From NCBI GenBank assembly GCA_031261175.1, contig JAISJW010000009.1, positions 46,490 to 110,489 on the forward strand: 64,000 nucleotides of DNA, written 5' to 3'. This document shows, in pieces, positions 63,840 to 64,000 of the stretch. Source of the DNA: Lactobacillales bacterium. GTDB taxonomy: Bacteria; Bacillota; Bacilli; Lactobacillales; Streptococcaceae. Under the pieces are notes generated by a model that saw only the letters and a list, made by a program, of their open reading frames with translations, made no database searches and had not been told where the DNA came from. The translations under genes were made by a program, and so were the position numbers. Position 1 is the first letter of the stretch, and each line of letters starts with the position of its first letter.

Positions 63840-64000
63840 TCATCCATCTTTTTTATATGTAAAGAAAAACACAAAAAAAACAAAAAAAAGGGATTCCGTG
63901 CTATAATTAAAGCATAGAAAATTTTGAAATGATGCGCTCCCTAGTCAATAGCGCTTATTTTCTCAAAATTAGAATTGATCTTGATAACTGGTGTGTGATT
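63840..64000 (+). other. Right-end non-coding stretch, possible promoter and leader
   Basis: No gene is seen. An A-rich tract is followed by TATAAT (63901-63907 region) and then AATTTTGAAATGATGCGCT...AGCGCTTATTTTCTCAAAATT-like paired arms (the arms are each about 20 bases), which could be the leader of a plus-strand gene beyond the window. Confidence 0.3.

Overview
The window reads as a chromosomal segment of a low-GC Gram-positive bacterium of the class Bacilli, most probably order Lactobacillales. Pointers are WxL-domain cell-wall proteins with their DUF916/DUF3324 partner, LPxTG and sortase machinery, separate coaB and coaC genes, a T-box leader before glyQS, an L10 leader before rplJL, a CcpA-type cre box, pyruvate oxidase and strong AGGAGG ribosome binding sites. 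I cannot name the genus. Nearly all genes are on the minus strand; the main plus-strand block is the pantothenate/CoA cluster.

Layout. 0-1 kb: an accessory SLOG plus phosphoribosyltransferase pair. 1-8 kb: a fused E1 dehydrogenase and an ECF transporter (EcfA1, EcfA2, EcfT) with two ThiT-like substrate subunits, so thiamine uptake sits beside a thiamine-diphosphate enzyme. 8-9 kb: a DUF559 nuclease-like gene bracketed by inverted repeats. 9-17 kb: HD phosphohydrolase, CyuA-like desulfidase, S1 protein, two WxL proteins, LigA and a class C sortase. 17.2-18.76 kb: an IS110-family element with a recognisable bridge-RNA region. 19-32 kb: glyQS, ftsH, a TetR-YhgE-RluE-pyruvate oxidase operon, a lipoprotein, a second TetR gene and rplJL. 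32-37 kb: a WxL cell-surface operon under a likely CcpA site. 37.7-42.3 kb: patB, then panB-panC-panD-coaB-coaC. 42-46 kb: an LPxTG protein, a GNAT, Ugd and tRNA-Arg. 46-50.5 kb: an AT-rich accessory island with a TIR-domain protein, membrane proteins and a GNAT coupled to a 48-residue protein. 50.6-63.5 kb: accC, fabZ and a long housekeeping run (metallophosphatase, rluD, lspA, a mutM-coaE fusion, rluB, scpB, scpA, xerD, pepT, nif3, trmK) and an amino-acid permease.

The most striking non-gene signal is a 7-mer, GGCAAGT, which I count 75 times on the two strands together (about 8 expected by chance). It has almost no strand bias (about 40:35), lies in all reading frames and in intergenic hairpins, and is nearly absent from the IS110 element and the AT-rich island. 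Its density resembles DNA uptake sequences of Neisseria and Haemophilus. Two families of long intergenic palindromes accompany it, and the IS110 element has inserted into one of them.
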